Assembly: GCF_014197615.1 (NCBI RefSeq)
Contig: NZ_JACIFY010000009.1
Span: forward strand, 62,001 to 126,000
Origin: Rhizobium esperanzae
Lineage (GTDB): Bacteria > Pseudomonadota > Alphaproteobacteria > Rhizobiales > Rhizobiaceae
Direction of reading: 5' to 3'
DNA: 64,000 nt
The translations under genes were made by a program, and so were the position numbers. This document shows positions 63,277 to 64,000 of the stretch, one piece after another. Position 1 is the stretch's first letter, and each line of letters starts with the position of its first letter. The notes below the pieces were generated by a model, which saw nothing but the letters and a program-made list of their open reading frames with translations, was not told where the DNA came from and made no database searches.

Positions 63277-64000
63277 TATCGATACCCCGGGATAACCGTC
63301 AAATTAGGTTGCAATTCTACTACGCTTCCAAGTTGGGGATCAATGTAGCGAACAGTCCCGCTTCGGTTGACGCCCACAATTACGTGTTCGACAGCACCAG
63401 TTTGCTGGATGCGAACCACGGCGATCGCGCCGTCTCCTTCCGACAAAAGTCTTGTAGTCACATTTGCAGGGCTCGTGGATTTGCTGAAGCCAAACGGCGC
63501 GGATGAATTGAGATCATTGGGGACACCATAGCCTGAAGAAGGGTCGGCTACCGCATTAGGGTTACGCCCGGTCAGGCGATCAACGGTGGCATTCACGCAC
63601 GAAACACAATTCGTATTTACCCCCGGCCCGGCACCCTCGACATAGTGAGGATTTACGCCCGCGAGTTCTGGAAACTCTTCTTCCATTGATCGAGCGCTGC
63701 CGTAAATGTCATCTGCAGCGCTACCACAGCGATCTCCGGAACAATTTCCGGCGGTTTCGCCGTCCGTATTTGTGGCGCGGCCTGGTCCGCCGCGTCCGAC
63801 CCCGAGCGCCCCGTAGGCCGCCTCAAGCGCAACCTGACTTCCAAAATATAACATCCCCCCATTTCGCTTGCAGCTATCGCCGGGGTTGCTTTCGCAATAA
63901 GCAGCGGTGAAGTAGGCATAGTCGATATCCGTCTTTAGCTGGCTTTGCCCGAAAAGGTCGATCTGCTGATAGGCGGTCGCAAGCTCAGCAGCCTGCCTGG
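63276..64000 (-). CDS. Polymorphic toxin C-terminus with papain-fold domain (5' partial)
   Basis: The frame is open to the window edge, so only the last 240 or so residues are visible. Read from the window end, a linker (AYQQIDLFGQSQLKTDIDYAYFTAAY) leads to a Gly-rich stretch and then a domain that resembles the papain-fold toxins. NPHYVEGAGPGVNTNCVSCVNATVDRL holds the nucleophile-type Cys in NC and a second Cys, VEHVIVGVNRSG the His, and YIDPQ the Asp of a Cys-His-Asp site. Such domains sit at the tip of secreted contact-dependent or type VI-type toxins and act as proteases or deamidases in rival cells. The carrier part and its secretion route lie outside the window. Confidence 0.7.
   Translation of the reverse strand, partial: RQAAELATAYQQIDLFGQSQLKTDIDYAYFTAAYCESNPGDSCKRNGGMLYFGSQVALEAAYGALGVGRGGPGRATNTDGETAGNCSGDRCGSAADDIYGSARSMEEEFPELAGVNPHYVEGAGPGVNTNCVSCVNATVDRLTGRNPNAVADPSSGYGVPNDLNSSAPFGFSKSTSPANVTTRLLSEGDGAIAVVRIQQTGAVEHVIVGVNRSGTVRYIDPQLGSVVELQPNLTVIPGYR

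Overview
The window looks like a stretch of chromosome or large replicon from a Rhizobium-type alphaproteobacterium (Rhizobiaceae). This is inferred from the high G+C coding sequence, five ABC import operons, two LigD-family DNA ligases and the overall protein style. No rRNA, tRNA, CRISPR array, integrase or intact insertion sequence is visible.

Layout. 1-992: 3' part of a D-threonine aldolase/D-serine dehydratase-like gene. 993-6493: an AT-richer accessory island with a SIR2-domain protein and a four-gene minus-strand operon (GrpB-like nucleotidyltransferase, 74-residue small protein, HExxH enzyme, cupin enzyme) that reads like an undescribed peptide-modification (RiPP-like) system. 6494-11912: sugar ABC importer with a Gfo/Idh/MocA oxidoreductase. 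12210-14092: dienelactone hydrolase and a drug/metabolite exporter. 14234-19903: LysR regulator, PLP enzyme, polar amino acid ABC importer and a RidA protein. 20228-23603: small hypothetical genes, a paired half-size DMT transporter and an SLC13-type transporter broken by a one-base frameshift. 23794-26448: full-length LigD. 26537-32984: GntR regulator, DenD-like dehydrogenase and a second sugar ABC importer. 33073-36146: peroxiredoxin-like protein, a TetR/RidA divergent pair with three palindromic operators, a Cys-rich microprotein, a NUDIX hydrolase and a small protein. 36225-40200: SPFH/flotillin-like membrane protein, a stand-alone LigD-type ligase and a small basic protein. 40257-47870: SMP-30 lactonase, ribose-type ABC importer and a divergent two-component system. 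47884-50942: a decayed fragment of the PLP gene at 15328, a proline racemase-family enzyme, a LysR regulator and a TauE-type permease. 50979-53823: methyltransferase, AhpD-like protein and a TauD-type dioxygenase. 53857-61864: dipeptide-type ABC importer operon with a PLP lyase-like enzyme, a RidA protein and a ureidoglycine aminohydrolase. 62094-64000: DUF1349 protein, a long palindromic element, and a papain-fold polymorphic toxin C-terminus (cut by the window end) with its candidate immunity gene.

How the genes work together. Most of the window is uptake-and-catabolism modules of the same plan: regulator, binding protein, permeases, ATPase and one or two enzymes acting on the imported compound. 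RidA proteins occur three times, twice beside PLP enzymes that could release reactive enamines. In all five ABC operons a stem-loop lies 10-17 bases after the binding-protein gene, which suggests a shared way of making more binding protein than membrane components. Exact substrates cannot be read from the sequence.
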